Under the pieces are notes generated by a model. It did no database searches, was not told where the DNA came from, and worked only from the letters and a program-made list of their open reading frames with translations. Position numbers and translations under genes: made by a program. A DNA stretch of 64,000 nucleotides from the NCBI GenBank assembly GCA_963556145.1, contig OY744469.1, positions 1,984,001 to 2,048,000 of the forward strand, in the 5' to 3' direction. The stretch is from Hygrocybe punicea. Its lineage: Eukaryota > Basidiomycota > Agaricomycetes > Agaricales > Hygrophoraceae. This document shows, one piece after another, positions 1-10,756 of this stretch (the first letter of the stretch is position 1; every line of letters starts with the position of its first letter).

Positions 1-395
1 AATCTTTAGATTTACATTTAGGCCTAGCCTAAATATTAAATTTAAGTCATGAATAAATATACATCTAAATCATTTATTTATTTACATCTTTAGGTTATTC
101 TTGCAATCAAAATAATTATCAGATCTAAATTGTAAGGGGAAAGCATAATATAGTTTCAAGTTTACTCAAAATTTCTAGTCCCAATTTAGGCATCACTTAA
201 AGGCAGACCAGAATTAAAACTTTTGGTAGGATTAAAATAATAAATTTAATAGTTGTCAAAATATAAGATTCCGGCAGCTATTTAAATTCAAGTTACCATC
301 AGATCTAAAGCTATTGCCTGCGCCATTGCCCGCCCGTCGCCCACTCGTCGCCCACCCGTCGCCCACTCGTCACCCACCCATTGCCCGCCTGCCAC
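1..395 (+). repeat. Left inverted arm of the 5' element
   Basis: AT-rich arm whose reverse complement matches 2350-2740 over nearly its full length, with scattered substitutions and small gaps. The inner 80 bases are tandem GCCCACTCGTC-like units. Confidence 0.7.
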
Positions 396-689
396 CCAGC
401 CATCACACTGCTGTGCAGCTGGTGCCATCGTCATTGTGCCATGGGCTTTGAGGGTGTCCCACTATTCACCGACATTAATTGGCAGCAGGGGGCAGAGGCG
501 GGGAGGTGTAGGTGAGGGAGATGGCATAGGCAAGGAGATGGGTATGACGGCATGGGATGCAGCCCACCATTGTCCACCCATTGTCCATCCATTGTCTACC
601 CATCTCCCAATGGACCCAATCATGACCTCACGAGCCCAGCTCCAATGTCAATTGACGTGGTGGTGGGGTTCGTGAGGTGATGACAGAGG

Positions 690-1790
690 TAGGGGGATGG
701 TGGGCAATAGGGGTGGGTGAGGAAGATGGCGTGGGCAGGGGAGATGGTGGGGGCATGATGGGATGGGAGGTGGAGAGGTGTGGCGAGGGAGATGGTGGCA
801 GGGGGAGATGGCAGGGGCACGATGGGATGGGAGTGCGGGGAGATGGCGTGGGTAGTGTATTGCACGGGTAACCCCCGGGTATTTTTGGCTGTACCCGTAC
901 CCGCACCCGTTGTACCCGTGGGTACAATACCTGCGGGTTGTACCCGTCATTTTAAGCCCGGGATCGTCCAAAACGGTCAAGTATTGAGCTAGATATGCTC
1001 AAAATACTCCAATGAGGTATTTTGAGCATATCTAGCTCAATACTTGACCGTTTTGGACAATCCCGGGCTTAAAAAAAAGCTGGCGGGTCCAGGAATCCGT
1101 ACCCGTACCCTACCCGTACCCGTACCCGTGGCAAAACCCGCGGGTTTACCCGTACCCGTGCAATACACTAGGCGTGGGCGATGGCGTGGGCGACGAGGGT
1201 GAGGGAGATGGCGTGGGGTGTAGGCGAGGGAGACGGAGATGATGGCATGGGAGAGCGGGAAGGGAGATGGCATGGGCACGATGGGATGGGAGGCCGATGG
1301 CGTAAGCGATGAGGGTGAGGGAGGTGGCGTGGGCGACGAGGGTGAGGGAGATGGCGTGGGGTGTGGGCGAGGGAGATGGCATTGGGCAGGTGAGATGGCG
1401 TGGGCAGGCATCAGGTGATGTGGCGTGGACGAGGGAGATGGCGTGGGGTGTGGGCGAGGGAGATGACGGGATGGGAGAGTGGGGATGGGAGATGGCGTGG
1501 GCAGGGGGAGATGGAGTGGGCACGATGGGATGGGAGGCCGGGGAGATGGCGTAGGCGATGAGGGCGAGGGAGGTGGCATAGGCAATGAGGGTGGGGGAGA
1601 TGGGGGCGACGAGGGAAAGGGAGATGGCATTGGGCAGGTGAGATGGCGAGGGCAGGCGTAGGCAGGTGATGTGGCGTGGACGAGGGAGATGGCGTGGGTG
1701 GGGAGACAGGGTGGATGTGAGGGCGATGGGAGCGGGCGATGGGCGCAGGCGATGGGATGGGCTGCAGAGATGGTGGTGGCGATCTTGTCA
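690..1790 (+). repeat. G-rich minisatellite, interrupted by a MITE
   Basis: Imperfect tandem units built from GGGAGATGGCGTGGGC and GACGAGGGTGAGG fill 690-852 and 1171-1790. The long open frames here (Pro/Ser/His-rich on the minus strand, Gly/Asp-rich on the plus strand) are artefacts of the repeat and not genes. The tract is cut at 853-1170 by a hAT-type MITE. Confidence 0.75.
853..1170. mobile_element. hAT-type MITE with palindromic core
   Basis: The 318-bp element starts TAGTGTATTGCACGGGTAA and ends with the inverted TTACCCGTACCCGTGCAA-TACACTA. It is flanked on both sides by GGCGTGGG (845-852 and 1171-1178), an exact 8-bp duplication as hAT elements make, although that octamer is also common in the surrounding minisatellite. 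Subterminal TACCCGTACCCG repeats occur at both ends. The centre is a 55-bp near-perfect inverted repeat (953-1007 and 1017-1071) with a 9-base loop and one mismatch. No transposase is present, so it is non-autonomous. Confidence 0.75.
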
Positions 1791-2349
1791 CCATTCCGTG
1801 GGGCTGTTGCTGTCGTCGTCATCTTCATCGTTCGTGGTGGTGGTATTGGTGGTTGAGGAAGTCGTGAGGGTGGTGGGTGAATTCCCCTGCCGTCATCCCC
1901 ATATTGCTGCCATCATATTCGACGGCAGCGGTCGTGGTCGTGTTTGTAGTGGTCGTGGTCGTAGTCGTGGACCATTGGGCCTTCATTATCATTGCCACCG
2001 TTGGATTGATCATGGCTGGGGCGATGAGTGGGAGGTGTGGTCGGTGATGGCTGGGCGATGAGCGTGCCCGATACCTGACACCCCCGTTCCGCCGCCATTG
2101 TCCTCGTCATTGCCTTGCTGCTGCCTGTTAGCAATGGAGGTTGTCGCCGTCATCCGGCTGCGATAGGAGTGGTCATGCCGCCGATACTGCCGTCTTTGTC
2201 GTCCTCATCGTCCTTGTCTGCGTCGTCATCCTCACCACTCCTCCGGGCCTCGCTGGTGATCACTGTTGATGTCGTTGTTGTCAGTATCGTTGTTTTTCTT
2301 GTCTTCGTAGTTGTTGTTGTCGTGCGTTGAAGACGATGACATCGTCTTA

Positions 2350-2740
2350 TCCTAACGTGCACGTGCAGCGAGTGGCGATGGGTTGGCGATGAGTGGGCGA
2401 TGAGTGGGCGATGGGAGTGTACAATTGCTTTAGTTCTGACGGAATCTTAACTTTTGATAACTACCAAAATGGTACATTTTGATATCCAATAAATTAAATG
2501 TTTTAATTCTATCAAAATTATAACTTTCGGTTTGTCTTCAAGTGATGCCTGAATTTGGACTAGCAAACCTGAGTAAACTCAAATCTAAATTATACTTTCC
2601 CTCCACACTTTAGCACTGATGATTATTTTGATTGCAGGACTAATCTAAAGGCAAGAGAAAAGAATTAATTTAGACATTTATTTATTCATGACTTAAATTC
2701 CATATTTAGATTTGGCCTATATGTAAATCCAAAGATTATA
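2350..2740 (-). repeat. Right inverted arm of the 5' element
   Basis: Inverted partner of 1-395. It starts with GGCGATGAGTGGGCGATGAG-type tandem units and ends near CCTATATGTAAATCC. The exact outer end is not fixed. Confidence 0.7.
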
Positions 2741-3279
2741 TTTTGCTGCTAACTTTAGAAATAACTTTAGATCCCAACTAAATGTTGAAAGTCCTGATGT
2801 GGGTGTTCTCACGTCATTGTCCCAATTGTACGGCACGATGCGTCCGAATTGTTCCTGGCATCCTGGGGGATAGTTCCCTATGATCGACATGTTCCTCCTC
2901 GTGGTTTGTCATTCGTCATTTCGTCCTACATACGACTAGATGAAAATGCCAATTTGCAGTGGCAGCTGCGTATGCCCGACATCTCGTCCAATAACTTATT
3001 TCACATCTGTCTATCCGCAGCGTCATCCGATCTAATACCTCATATTCTTGCCCTCTGGCACCAGTGGAACAGGTGCGCAGTAGCTATGTTGTACGTATGC
3101 TTTACGTTGGTTCGTAACTGTCCACACAAGCTTTGGCCCGACGGTTGAACACGTGCACAGGTTGACACGTATAAGCCTCAAGGCCTCAGAGATTACAAAT
3201 TGACATGAGAATAGAGACGGATTTGACGGCAGTTGTTGGACAAAAGACATTTCCGAGTCTCAGGTGTGCGAAGTTAAAT
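2741..3279. other. Unannotated spacer
   Basis: Mixed-composition sequence between the 5' element and the repeat at 3280. Open frames are short and match nothing I recognise. I see no RNA gene, tandem repeat or terminal motif. Confidence 0.5.
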
Positions 3280-3395
3280 TGAGTTTAAAGTTTCTACTTT
3301 ACTAATCAAGCATGAAGTCCCAACGACTCTCTAGCCGCTCCCGAGTGCTCTCCATTTGTCTCAGCACATCCGGTCCATGTCCTGACATTAACCTG
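3280..3395 (+). repeat. Dispersed repeat, inverted partner of 14105-14235
   Basis: This stretch, with blocks TTGAGTTTAAAGTTT, AATCAAGCATGAAGTCCCAA and TTTGTCTCAGCACATC, recurs reverse-complemented at 14105-14235. The two copies bracket the DIRS/Ngaro-like coding remnants. DIRS elements carry inverted terminal repeats, so these could be the two ends of one DIRS-like element into which the copia element inserted. That link is inference; they may be unrelated repeats. Confidence 0.5.
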
Positions 3396-3594
3396 AGATG
3401 AAATCTCTGTCTTTCATTGGATTAAATTTCCCTATATATGTATCACTTGAGAATTGGCAGATGAATGTTTTGCTCGGCCGCATCTCCTCAAGTACAGCAG
3501 GAAAACATTAGCCGAATTTACCATGTTTACTGAGTATACCCTATAATATACCGCCATACCGACTTCGCTTATTCCAATCCTTACCATAAATGGA

Positions 3595-3813
3595 TATTGG
3601 AATACATTGCAGTGGTTGTTGACCGCTAAGATATTTATGTGGAATTAAATTTTATTACCTCTCTCTGAGAGGGCTTTTATACTACTAGCTAGATCTACTA
3701 GAAGTTTCTTGTGGTAAGTAGAATAACTGCTGCACTTCAGCATTATTCATTCTGGGGTCACGTGATACAGATTACTAATCCTTTGCGCAACTATTCAGCC
3801 ACTATTCCCAACA
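3595..3813 (-). repeat. 3' LTR of copia element 1
   Basis: 219 bp, running from TATTGGAATAC to ACTATTCCCAACA on the plus strand, so the element reads TGTTGGGAATAGT to ATTCCAATA. It matches the 5' LTR at 9025-9268 except for scattered changes and the absence of a ~25-bp segment present there. Confidence 0.92.
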
Positions 3814-3824
3814 CTCCCCCTTGG
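3814..3824 (-). other. Polypurine tract of copia element 1
   Basis: On the minus strand AAGGGGGAG directly precedes the 3' LTR start TGTTGGG, the expected position for plus-strand priming. Confidence 0.75.
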
Positions 3825-6739
3825 TCAAATATTCTTCAACTTGTTCTGGGTCACAGTAAACATCATCCATGTATTCCGTTACGTGTTCCGCTCTTTCCGG
3901 TTCCTCTCCGGTCAATAGACCAAGTTTGGCTGTGAACGTTGTGTGAAGCAGGTGAGGTAACCCTTTCGTAAATATGTCCGCTAGATTTTCTTTGGAAGGA
4001 ATATACGTGACTTTGAGGATACCAGACATGATGTGATCTCATAGGAAATGTAGATTGATATCTATATGTTTCGTCCGTGCATGGAATTCCGGGTTGTGCA
4101 ATATAGCAATCGTGGCCTGATTGTCGGATTGTAAAATCAATGTTTTGTCCAACTGTAGGTCCAATCCCTTCAATAAGTTTCTATGCCAGATCAACTGCTT
4201 TGTGGCATGAGTAGTGGCAACATATTCTGCTTTGGCTGTTGACAACACAATTGTGCTCTGCTTCTTCGAGCTCCAAGCTACGTCTCCCCCTGCGATCATG
4301 AACACATATCCGCTAATGGATTTCTGGTGCAGGTTGGATCCCCAATCGGCATCAACGTTGGAGTGGGTCCGAGGGACCTCATGGAATTGGGGATGGAATC
4401 ACTTGGAAAGGTGTGAGATGGATGGGATAATGGACTGATGAACCTCCTACTACATCGGGAACTGCCTACTGACTAAGGGTGAAGTCACGTGACATCCCAG
4501 GCACAACTACTACAACATAATGAATAGTTTCCATCATAATCTATTGGTCCTTTCCGCCGTATGTTAGTTTGTAATCCATCATTCCTTTTAGGTAGTGGAA
4601 TATCCTTTTAAGTGCTGTCCAGTGTTCCAGACTTGGGTTCCATGTGAATTGTGCAATGGTTACAGTTGCATACATGATATTGGGTCTTGTTGCATGTGCA
4701 GCATACAAGAGCTCTCCGACTCGTGTCACGTACTTGATCGAGGTGTGTTTCCGCTTGCTCTCATCGGTTTTGGTTTTGTTTATTCATAGGATCATGTTCT
4801 GATCCATCGGGGTTGATCCCGGTTTCGCATCCTTCATTCTGGCCTTTGCAAGTATCTTCTGGATATAAGGGCTTTGTGATAGGGTGACTTTCCATTGTTG
4901 GCGGTCTTGTTTGATATGGATTCTGAGCAGTAACATTGGCTTTCCAATGACCATTACCATGTATTTTTCTTTCAGCTGGTTGATTATCCACTGATTCATC
5001 ACTTGGTTGTTTGCATAAGCTGTAAGGTTGTCAACCCATATGAGTACGATGGAGAAGTTTTCTCCTTCCCAATAGTAGTATGCACAGTAGTTGGTCCGCA
5101 ATCTTGTATAATGAAATTCCTTCATTGTGTTATCGAAATCTGTGTTCCATATGTTTCCAGCTTGTCTGAGACCATATATAGGGCATATGAGGTGGCAAAC
5201 CCGTCCAGTTCCATCCTCAAATTCTGCTGGCTGTTTCATATACAGCTCCTCCTTCACCCATCCATTAAGGTATGCACCTTTGATATCCATCTGCTGAATA
5301 TCCCAATCCTTGACTGCAGAATATGCGAGCAATGTCCATAACGTCTCAAACTGCATCACAGAAGCAAATGTTCTGGTTTCACTGAAATCCACTCTGGGCT
5401 TCTGTGAAAACCCCTGGGCTACTAATTGGGCCTTGTGCCTAGCGATTGCACTCATCTCGTCGTGTTTCCGGTGGAAAACCCACTTGCTTCCGATGACTTC
5501 CTGCCCCTCAAGTAAGTCTATGAGTTTCCAAATGCCCATGTCTTGTAGCTGATTGAATTCTTCTTTCATCGCTACCTTCCAGTTCTCCCAATCCATGGCT
5601 TCCCTGGCTTCCTTCAAATCCCATGGGTCCTTGTTGGTGAGACTGATATCCTGCTGCATTGCACTCAAGAACACATATGCTATGGTTGTTTCCGTGCTGA
5701 CTTTTTCCTTTTGTTTCGCTGTGGATGATTCCATTGGTCCTCATACATCAAGTGGTTCGCGTATCTTGCGTTGTGTCAGTTGTGAACATGGGTTGTTTAA
5801 CTGTTGATAGTCACAATCGACTCCTTGTGTTGCTCTCGGTGGGTATGTTATTTCATTTTCTGGTCTGCAAATAGCCCTTTCCAGTGCTGTTCTGGTGGAT
5901 TCTGGTGGTTCCAGAGTTTGCGAGTTGTCGGATTCACTCTGCTCCCCCTTGAATTGCAAACCTGGTAAGTCAGATACAATCTGGACTTCCTGCAATGCCC
6001 CATCCTCATGAAATGCAACATTCCGTGATGTTTTAACAGTCTGCATTGTGGCATTGTAGTATTGGATAGCCTTCTGTGACTCCACAAATCTTATGAACTT
6101 CATCTTAGCTGATTGCGGTGCCAGCTTCTATCTTGATATAAGACCCAAACATCGCATCCAAACTCCTGGAAATGCAATACGTCTGGCTTCTTGCCAGTCC
6201 AGGCTTCATGCAGAGTCATTCCATCTAGAGCCTTGGTGGGGGATCAGTTTCGAATGTCTGCTGCATGTGCAACAGCTTCCGGCCAAAGGAATGTGGGCAG
6301 GTTTTTAGTGCTCAACATCACACGGGCTAACTCCAGTAACGTGCAATTAAATATTTCCGCCATTCTGTGTTGCGAGGGTGAGTAAGGGGCTGTTGTTTCA
6401 ATGACAATTCCCCTCTCTGCTGCCCATCTCTCGACTTCCTTGTTGAAGAGTTCCTTTCCGTTATTGAACTGCAAATATTTAGGGTTTTGATTGAACTTCT
6501 TCTCGATCATGTTAACATAAGCCTTGATGCGTTCTGTCGCCTGGCTTTTCCATTTCATGAATAAAGTGGTTACAGTGTGTGTTGCATCGTCCATGAGTGA
6601 GATATAATATCTCGATCCTCCAATGGACTCTATGCATGCTGGGCCCCAGATGTCGCTCAAAGTCCGCTCTCCGGCAACTTTGGATCATCCATTGGCCTCT
6701 TTTGGAAATGGCTGGACAGCTTGCTTCACCTGAATGCAA
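3814..6739 (-). pseudogene. Copia pol remnant: integrase, RT, RNase H
   Basis: Integrase core is read at 6660-6244 (SDIWGPA, then QFNNGKELFN where a functional copy has an Asp in the second catalytic position). Reverse transcriptase is at 5734-4784, with GSKWVFHRKHD, ARHKAQLVAQGFSQ, QMDIKGAYLNG and an active-site motif read as IWVDN instead of the usual (Y/W)VDD. RNase H pieces follow at 4729-4541 and 4305-3814 (VLSTAKAEYVATTHATKQ, LQSDNQATIAI). Frameshifts and stops separate the blocks, and key acidic residues in both integrase and RT are lost. This is an inactive copy of a standard copia polyprotein. Confidence 0.88.
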
Positions 6740-7227
6740 GCCTCACAGGTTCAGGAAGGGACACTCCCTTCATCGATGTCTAGACCTGTGACTAACCCCT
6801 TTCTCTGCAGGGTCTCGAGTCCACTCATTCCAATGTGTCCATATAGGTGGTGCCATTCATCCCAAGACATTTTCTTCAGTGTGGCTACATTTGCCTTTTC
6901 CAGCATGTGGGATTGCACTCAGGTGTTCAGACAGTATAGTCATCCATCTTTCTGGCCTGTTCTGACAAGTTTATTCTCCTTTGTATAGAGCCTGCATATT
7001 CTGTTGCGGAAGTTAACCCATCTGCTGCTTTCATTGAATCGGCTCAGTGATAGTAGCAAGTTCTGTGACTCCGGTACATGTAGTATGTCTCGTAGCTGAT
7101 GTTGTACATCCTTTCCATCCACTGTGAAGTGTAAAACGATGGTTCCGTGACCAAGAGCTTGAGCAGCTACCTTTCCTAGTCCTTGAATGGTAGCTTCGTC
7201 CAGAGTTTTGTACATGATAAATGCGTT

Positions 7228-7844
7228 TCAGGAATTGCTGATGTGACTTGTTGTTCCAGAATCCAGTGACCAATCGTAGTTTGAAATATTGTCTGTATTC
7301 ACTGCGTATGCTACATCCTGTAACATATTATTGACATTGTCTGCAGCTTGATTTGATTGGTTCCAGTGGTTTCTACCCTTTCCGGTGCCCTTTCCTTTCC
7401 CTTTCAGCCCTTGCCCTTCCTTTCTGCCACCTTTAGACCAGCAGTCCTTTGCCATATGTCCCTTCTTGTGGCAGTTGAAGCATTCCATTTCAGAATTTAC
7501 CGCCTTCTGCTTTCCATTACCCTTTCTGTTGCACTTTCCAGTGAACCTCCCGTGCATAGCGACATTGTTAGGATCTCTGCCACGCTCACAGTGCCTGCGG
7601 TCTTTCTCCAATAGGATCGCGACTAGTTTGTGTGATGTCAGTGACGTTCCATCCTCCTTCGAGCCTAAATACGCTGATGTATACAAGTCCCAACTTTCCG
7701 GTAAGGAGGATACCAGTATCATCATGAAGTCTTCATTGGAAATGAGGCTTCCCATCAAGTGGAGCTCCTCCTGCAGTTTCTGGAACTTCAATATGTGCTC
7801 GATTAGGTTGAATCCTTCTTCAGCACTCGACCAGTACAATGCGT
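7228..7844 (-). pseudogene. Copia gag C-terminus and protease remnant
   Basis: The minus-strand frame carries a gag central region (LYWSSAEEGFNLIEHILKF), a CCHC zinc knuckle read as CFNCHKKGHMAKDC, a Gly/Lys-rich linker and the aspartic protease motif WSLDSGTTSHI. The upstream part of this frame is foreign LTR sequence, since the solo LTR at 7845-8637 separates this block from the gag N-terminus at about 8651-8969. Fusing the flanks restores a continuous gag reading, apart from a small frameshift. Confidence 0.85.
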
Positions 7845-8637
7845 TGTAGAGGGTCCTCGACCCTCTGAGGCCGTAAACTCGATATCTCACGAATCCGCTC
7901 GAACCCGACGTCTCTAGCAATCCACGCTCGAACCCGATGCAACCCGACGTAACCTGATGCATACCGACTTGCACGGCTGCTCATGTACCTGGTCAGTCCA
8001 CCTCCTAAAACTCACGGAACTTCAAATATCAAAGATAGATCTCATCAGACTGGGATCCCGACATCGGACTTGCCTTATTCGTGCCTAGTGTCTCCCTTAT
8101 GGAGATATAGTAAAGTATATTACATCTTTTACGGGCTTTTATATCTTCCACCCATTTTCCCTGTCATGGTTGCCTCACAACCTTCTTCCTACTTCTCCAT
8201 TTTTATTCTCCTTTGTTTTCTCTCATCAGCCAAGGACTCTCGTCCGAATCTAGGTACAGAAATTTGTAGTATAAAAACGGTGCCCAAGCGCCATCTCTGA
8301 ATAAGAAACCAGTTCCCCCGTTTCCTCTCTGAGAATTAGTATCTCAGTAAAACCCATCGCACACATTACTCGTCGGTTTCCTCAAACGCTCTCCCCGTCG
8401 TTCTACCGCCTTTATCTCTACATCTCTCGTCACCAGACACCCGACCCGCCGTACCCGACATTGTCGGCTTCGTCGGCTTAGATTGGCTTCGATAGTTTTA
8501 GTAGTTTTACTCGGCGGCTCTCTACTCTTTCCTTCTTATCATCTCACTGAAGCTTGTTAGACTATTCCTAGTCACTTCTACGCTGACACCACAGGTTAGG
8601 ATCATTATTCCGTAGCCACCCCAACCTCGCTATTACA
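7845..8637 (+). mobile_element. Solo LTR inserted in copia gag
   Basis: A 793-bp block starting TGTAGAGGG and ending CGCTATTACA, with TG..CA ends, separates two parts of the gag frame. GCGT (7841-7844 and 8638-8641) flanks it as a 4-bp duplication. Inside are a TATA box (TATAAAA, 8270-8276) and AATAAG-type signals, as expected for an LTR read on the plus strand. No internal coding region or second LTR is present. I infer a solo LTR left by recombination, probably of a Gypsy-type element; the family is not proven. Confidence 0.7.
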
Positions 8638-8650
8638 GCGTGTTGCGTTG

Positions 8651-8969
8651 CTAATATTCCGAGCTTCCCCTGGATTCCTTTACCAAGGTTAGCTGCTTCC
8701 ACATCTCACTTGCTGTGTGCAAGCAAACGATATGTATCATTTCCATGTCGCAAATTGCGAGCTTGATCCGCAGCCTTGTCTTGGCATCCCCGCCATGCCA
8801 TTTCTTCATCGCCTCGGATTCTGCTGGTGTTGGATGGGATGCATCCACCAGGACAGGGGCCTTTGATTCCACATCAATGTATGTCTCTAACCCAAGATCC
8901 CGAAGCGCAGCTAACATCTGTCTCTTCCACGGCATCCAATTATTTCCCTTCAATAACTCGATCTGGTAG
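8651..8969 (-). pseudogene. Copia gag N-terminal remnant
   Basis: The minus-strand frame reads KGNNWMPWKRQMLAALRDLG, then VESKAPVLVD and ASEMWKQLTLVKES, a typical start of copia gag (the DUF4219/UBN2-like region). It is cut by the solo LTR immediately downstream and continues in the block at 7228-7844. Confidence 0.8.
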
Positions 8970-9010
8970 GATCCCGATGTGTGTGTGATTGTGTTTCTGT
9001 TACAGCTATT

Positions 9011-9024
9011 CAGGGCTCATAACC
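9011..9024 (-). other. Primer-binding site, half-tRNA type
   Basis: The 14 bases next to the 5' LTR read GGTTATGAGCCCTG on the minus strand. Their complement CAGGGCTCATAACC is the anticodon arm of fungal initiator tRNA-Met (anticodon CAT), not a tRNA 3' end. Drosophila copia and some relatives are known to prime from such cleaved half-tRNAs. Confidence 0.8.
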
Positions 9025-9268
9025 TATTGGAATATATGGTAGTGCAGTGGTTGTTGACCGGTAAGATATTTATGTGGAATTGAATTTTATTTACCTCTCT
9101 CTGAGAGGGCTTTTATACTACTAGCTAAATCTACTAGAAGTTTCTTGTGGTAAGTAGAACAACTGCTGCGCTTCAGCATTATTCATCGGACAGGTGTGTT
9201 TGAGTTCTGGGGTCATGTGATATGGGTTACTAATCCTTTCCACAACTATTCGGCCACTATTCCCAACA
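9025..9268 (-). repeat. 5' LTR of copia element 1
   Basis: 244 bp, same ends as the 3' LTR. It carries an extra segment around 9186-9210 (CGGACAGGTGTGTTTGAG) that the 3' copy lacks. ATGGA follows it at 9269-9273. Confidence 0.92.
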
Positions 9269-9273
9269 ATGGA

Positions 9274-9850
9274 CATTGAAAACAAAATGTCATTTATAAG
9301 CAAGATTCTGATCTGATTCAAGAGATCCAATTTGATGCAGTCTGATATTCAGCACATATTATACAGTAGATACTACTTGGATATGTAGACCTACGCTAGC
9401 ATGAAACATTCCAGGCTGATATGAGCTTTGAAAACAAATTATTCTTCTGCCTGACCTTGTTGTAGTTCACAGATGAGGAGTCTGTGAAAGCAGCCTCGTT
9501 CTCCTGCCAAAGTTGCTGCTCAGTTACATCAGTCTCAGAAATACCACTGAGGATGCCACTGGCAGTAGGGGAAGCTAACTCAGGTGATGATGGCCAGATA
9601 GGCAGGGTAGCATGGATGGGTAGCACTCCCAGGTTGATGGCAGGCAGGGGGTGGTAGGCAACTGCACAGATCATCAGTGGGTGCCAAATATGGTATCTGT
9701 ATCTGTATCCATCAATATCTGTACCTGAGCCATGGATACGGATATTGTCACAGATACAGACGGATCGGTGGGCATTTACCCCACGTTTGCTGTGCCAACA
9801 TCAATTGACGTTGCAGTGTGCTTGCGTGAGGTAAAAAAGGCCAGGACTGT
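9274..9850. other. Spacer between copia 1 and the DIRS-like remnant
   Basis: No recognisable gene. It includes a short TATCTGTATC/GATACAGAC inverted-repeat region (about 9690-9760) and the palindrome CATCAATTGACGTTG near 9798, similar to a motif found in the hAT-type elements of this window. Confidence 0.4.
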
Positions 9851-9852
9851 GC

Positions 9853-10756
9853 TCAGGACATGGCACCAACTTGCCATTGTGGAATGGGGGGTCCATTGTC
9901 TGCGATCCAAGTGACAAGACCGGCGAAACTGGCCCATACGTGTCCGCCTGCCTTGTTACCAAAGTGGTTGCAACGGTTGACGTGATGATGCCCATTGATG
10001 GTCATGACTTGATGAATTTGCCAGAGGGGAGCCATTGGCATCAGATGGTAAGCGCGGGACACGTCGGATTTGAAAATGATGAAGCAGTGGTGTGGAAATT
10101 GCTTGTGAGCACATTCGGAGTGTGACGCCGAGGTGGTACATGTTGTCCATCTGTACGAAGCAGTCGGCCTTTGGGATGAGGAAGTTTTGGGAGAAGGGTT
10201 CTGCGCTCTGGTCAATACCCATGTGTAGGTTCATTGAGCAGGGTTTAGGCATGACACCCACAGGCATGCTATACATGCCTGGCAAAAGCTGGCCCTCAAA
10301 GGATTCTGAAAATTGTCCGAGCACCACCTCAGTGGCATATTGTTCATCGAGGAACTTGGCATGGTCAAGATTTTTCAGAGGTTGGAATGAGTTGTCTCAG
10401 GTGATGGGATAGTCTATGTCATTGGTTATGGCCCAGGGCCAAAAGCTGACACATAAGGCTCAACAGATGGAGTGGACAAAGGCACAGTTGGGGTGCAATG
10501 GAGATAAGACTCAAAGAGGCCAACATTGATGGGGCAGGTGATGGAAAATAAATGTGGATTTTGCTGGATGGTTTGCATGGCAGCGGTGTTATGAAACTCA
10601 TTCACAGGTACATCCGGCACTGGTGGTTCATGCAATGTAGCTAAAGCAGTTGTGAGGCGTGATTCAGCAGCACCATCCCACATCAGATCTTGGGCATATT
10701 TAGGCTGTTGGGCCCAATGTTCAGCCTTATTGGGTGCATTTGGGGGCCTGGTGAGC
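9853..10756 (-). pseudogene. DIRS/Ngaro-like reverse transcriptase fragment
   Basis: Two overlapping minus frames read EPFSQNFLIPKADCFVQMDN, then a shift to FKSDVSRAYHLMPMAPLWQI and HVWASFAGLVTWIA. Upstream is a linker (MWDGAAESRLTTALATLHEP, ITCPINVGLFESYL). These phrases match the reverse-transcriptase proteins common in mushroom genomes that I associate with DIRS/Ngaro elements. Stops and frameshifts are frequent and the downstream RT catalytic part, RNase H and recombinase are missing. It belongs with the gag-like block at 12368-14102, from which a hAT-type insertion separates it. The superfamily call is from memory of the family and is less certain than the RT call. Confidence 0.65.

Larger units (their letters stand above)
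1..2740. mobile_element. Long-TIR element enclosing a G-rich minisatellite
   Basis: The first ~390 bases are AT-rich and reappear, reverse-complemented and diverged, at about 2350-2740. Shared blocks include TTTAAGTCATGAATAAATA, GCAATCAAAATAATNATCAG and AGGCATCACTT. On the inner side both arms pass into short tandem units of the GCCCACTCGTC type. Between the arms lies a long GC-rich minisatellite with no protein-coding signal. This is the layout of a large fold-back or non-autonomous TIR transposon. No transposase is visible, and the left end may lie outside the window, so no target duplication can be read and the superfamily is unassigned. Confidence 0.6.
3595..9268 (-). mobile_element. Ty1/copia retrotransposon 1 (dead)
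   Basis: A complete copia-type structure read on the minus strand: LTRs at 9025-9268 (5') and 3595-3813 (3'), a 5-bp duplication ATGGA at 3590-3594 and 9269-9273, a primer site next to the 5' LTR and a purine tract next to the 3' LTR. The interior encodes gag with a zinc knuckle, protease, integrase, reverse transcriptase and RNase H in copia order. Frames are broken many times and gag is split by a solo LTR at 7845-8637. The copy cannot move on its own. Confidence 0.93.

Noticed and set aside
845..1178. Treating GGCGTGGG flanks as certain proof of hAT transposition
   Set aside because: The octamer is frequent in the minisatellite, so chance is possible; the call rests mainly on the inverted ends.
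1037..1828. 263-codon Pro/Ser/His-rich minus frame
   Set aside because: Pure by-product of the minisatellite (and of the MITE within it); composition is repetitive and other frames are equally open.
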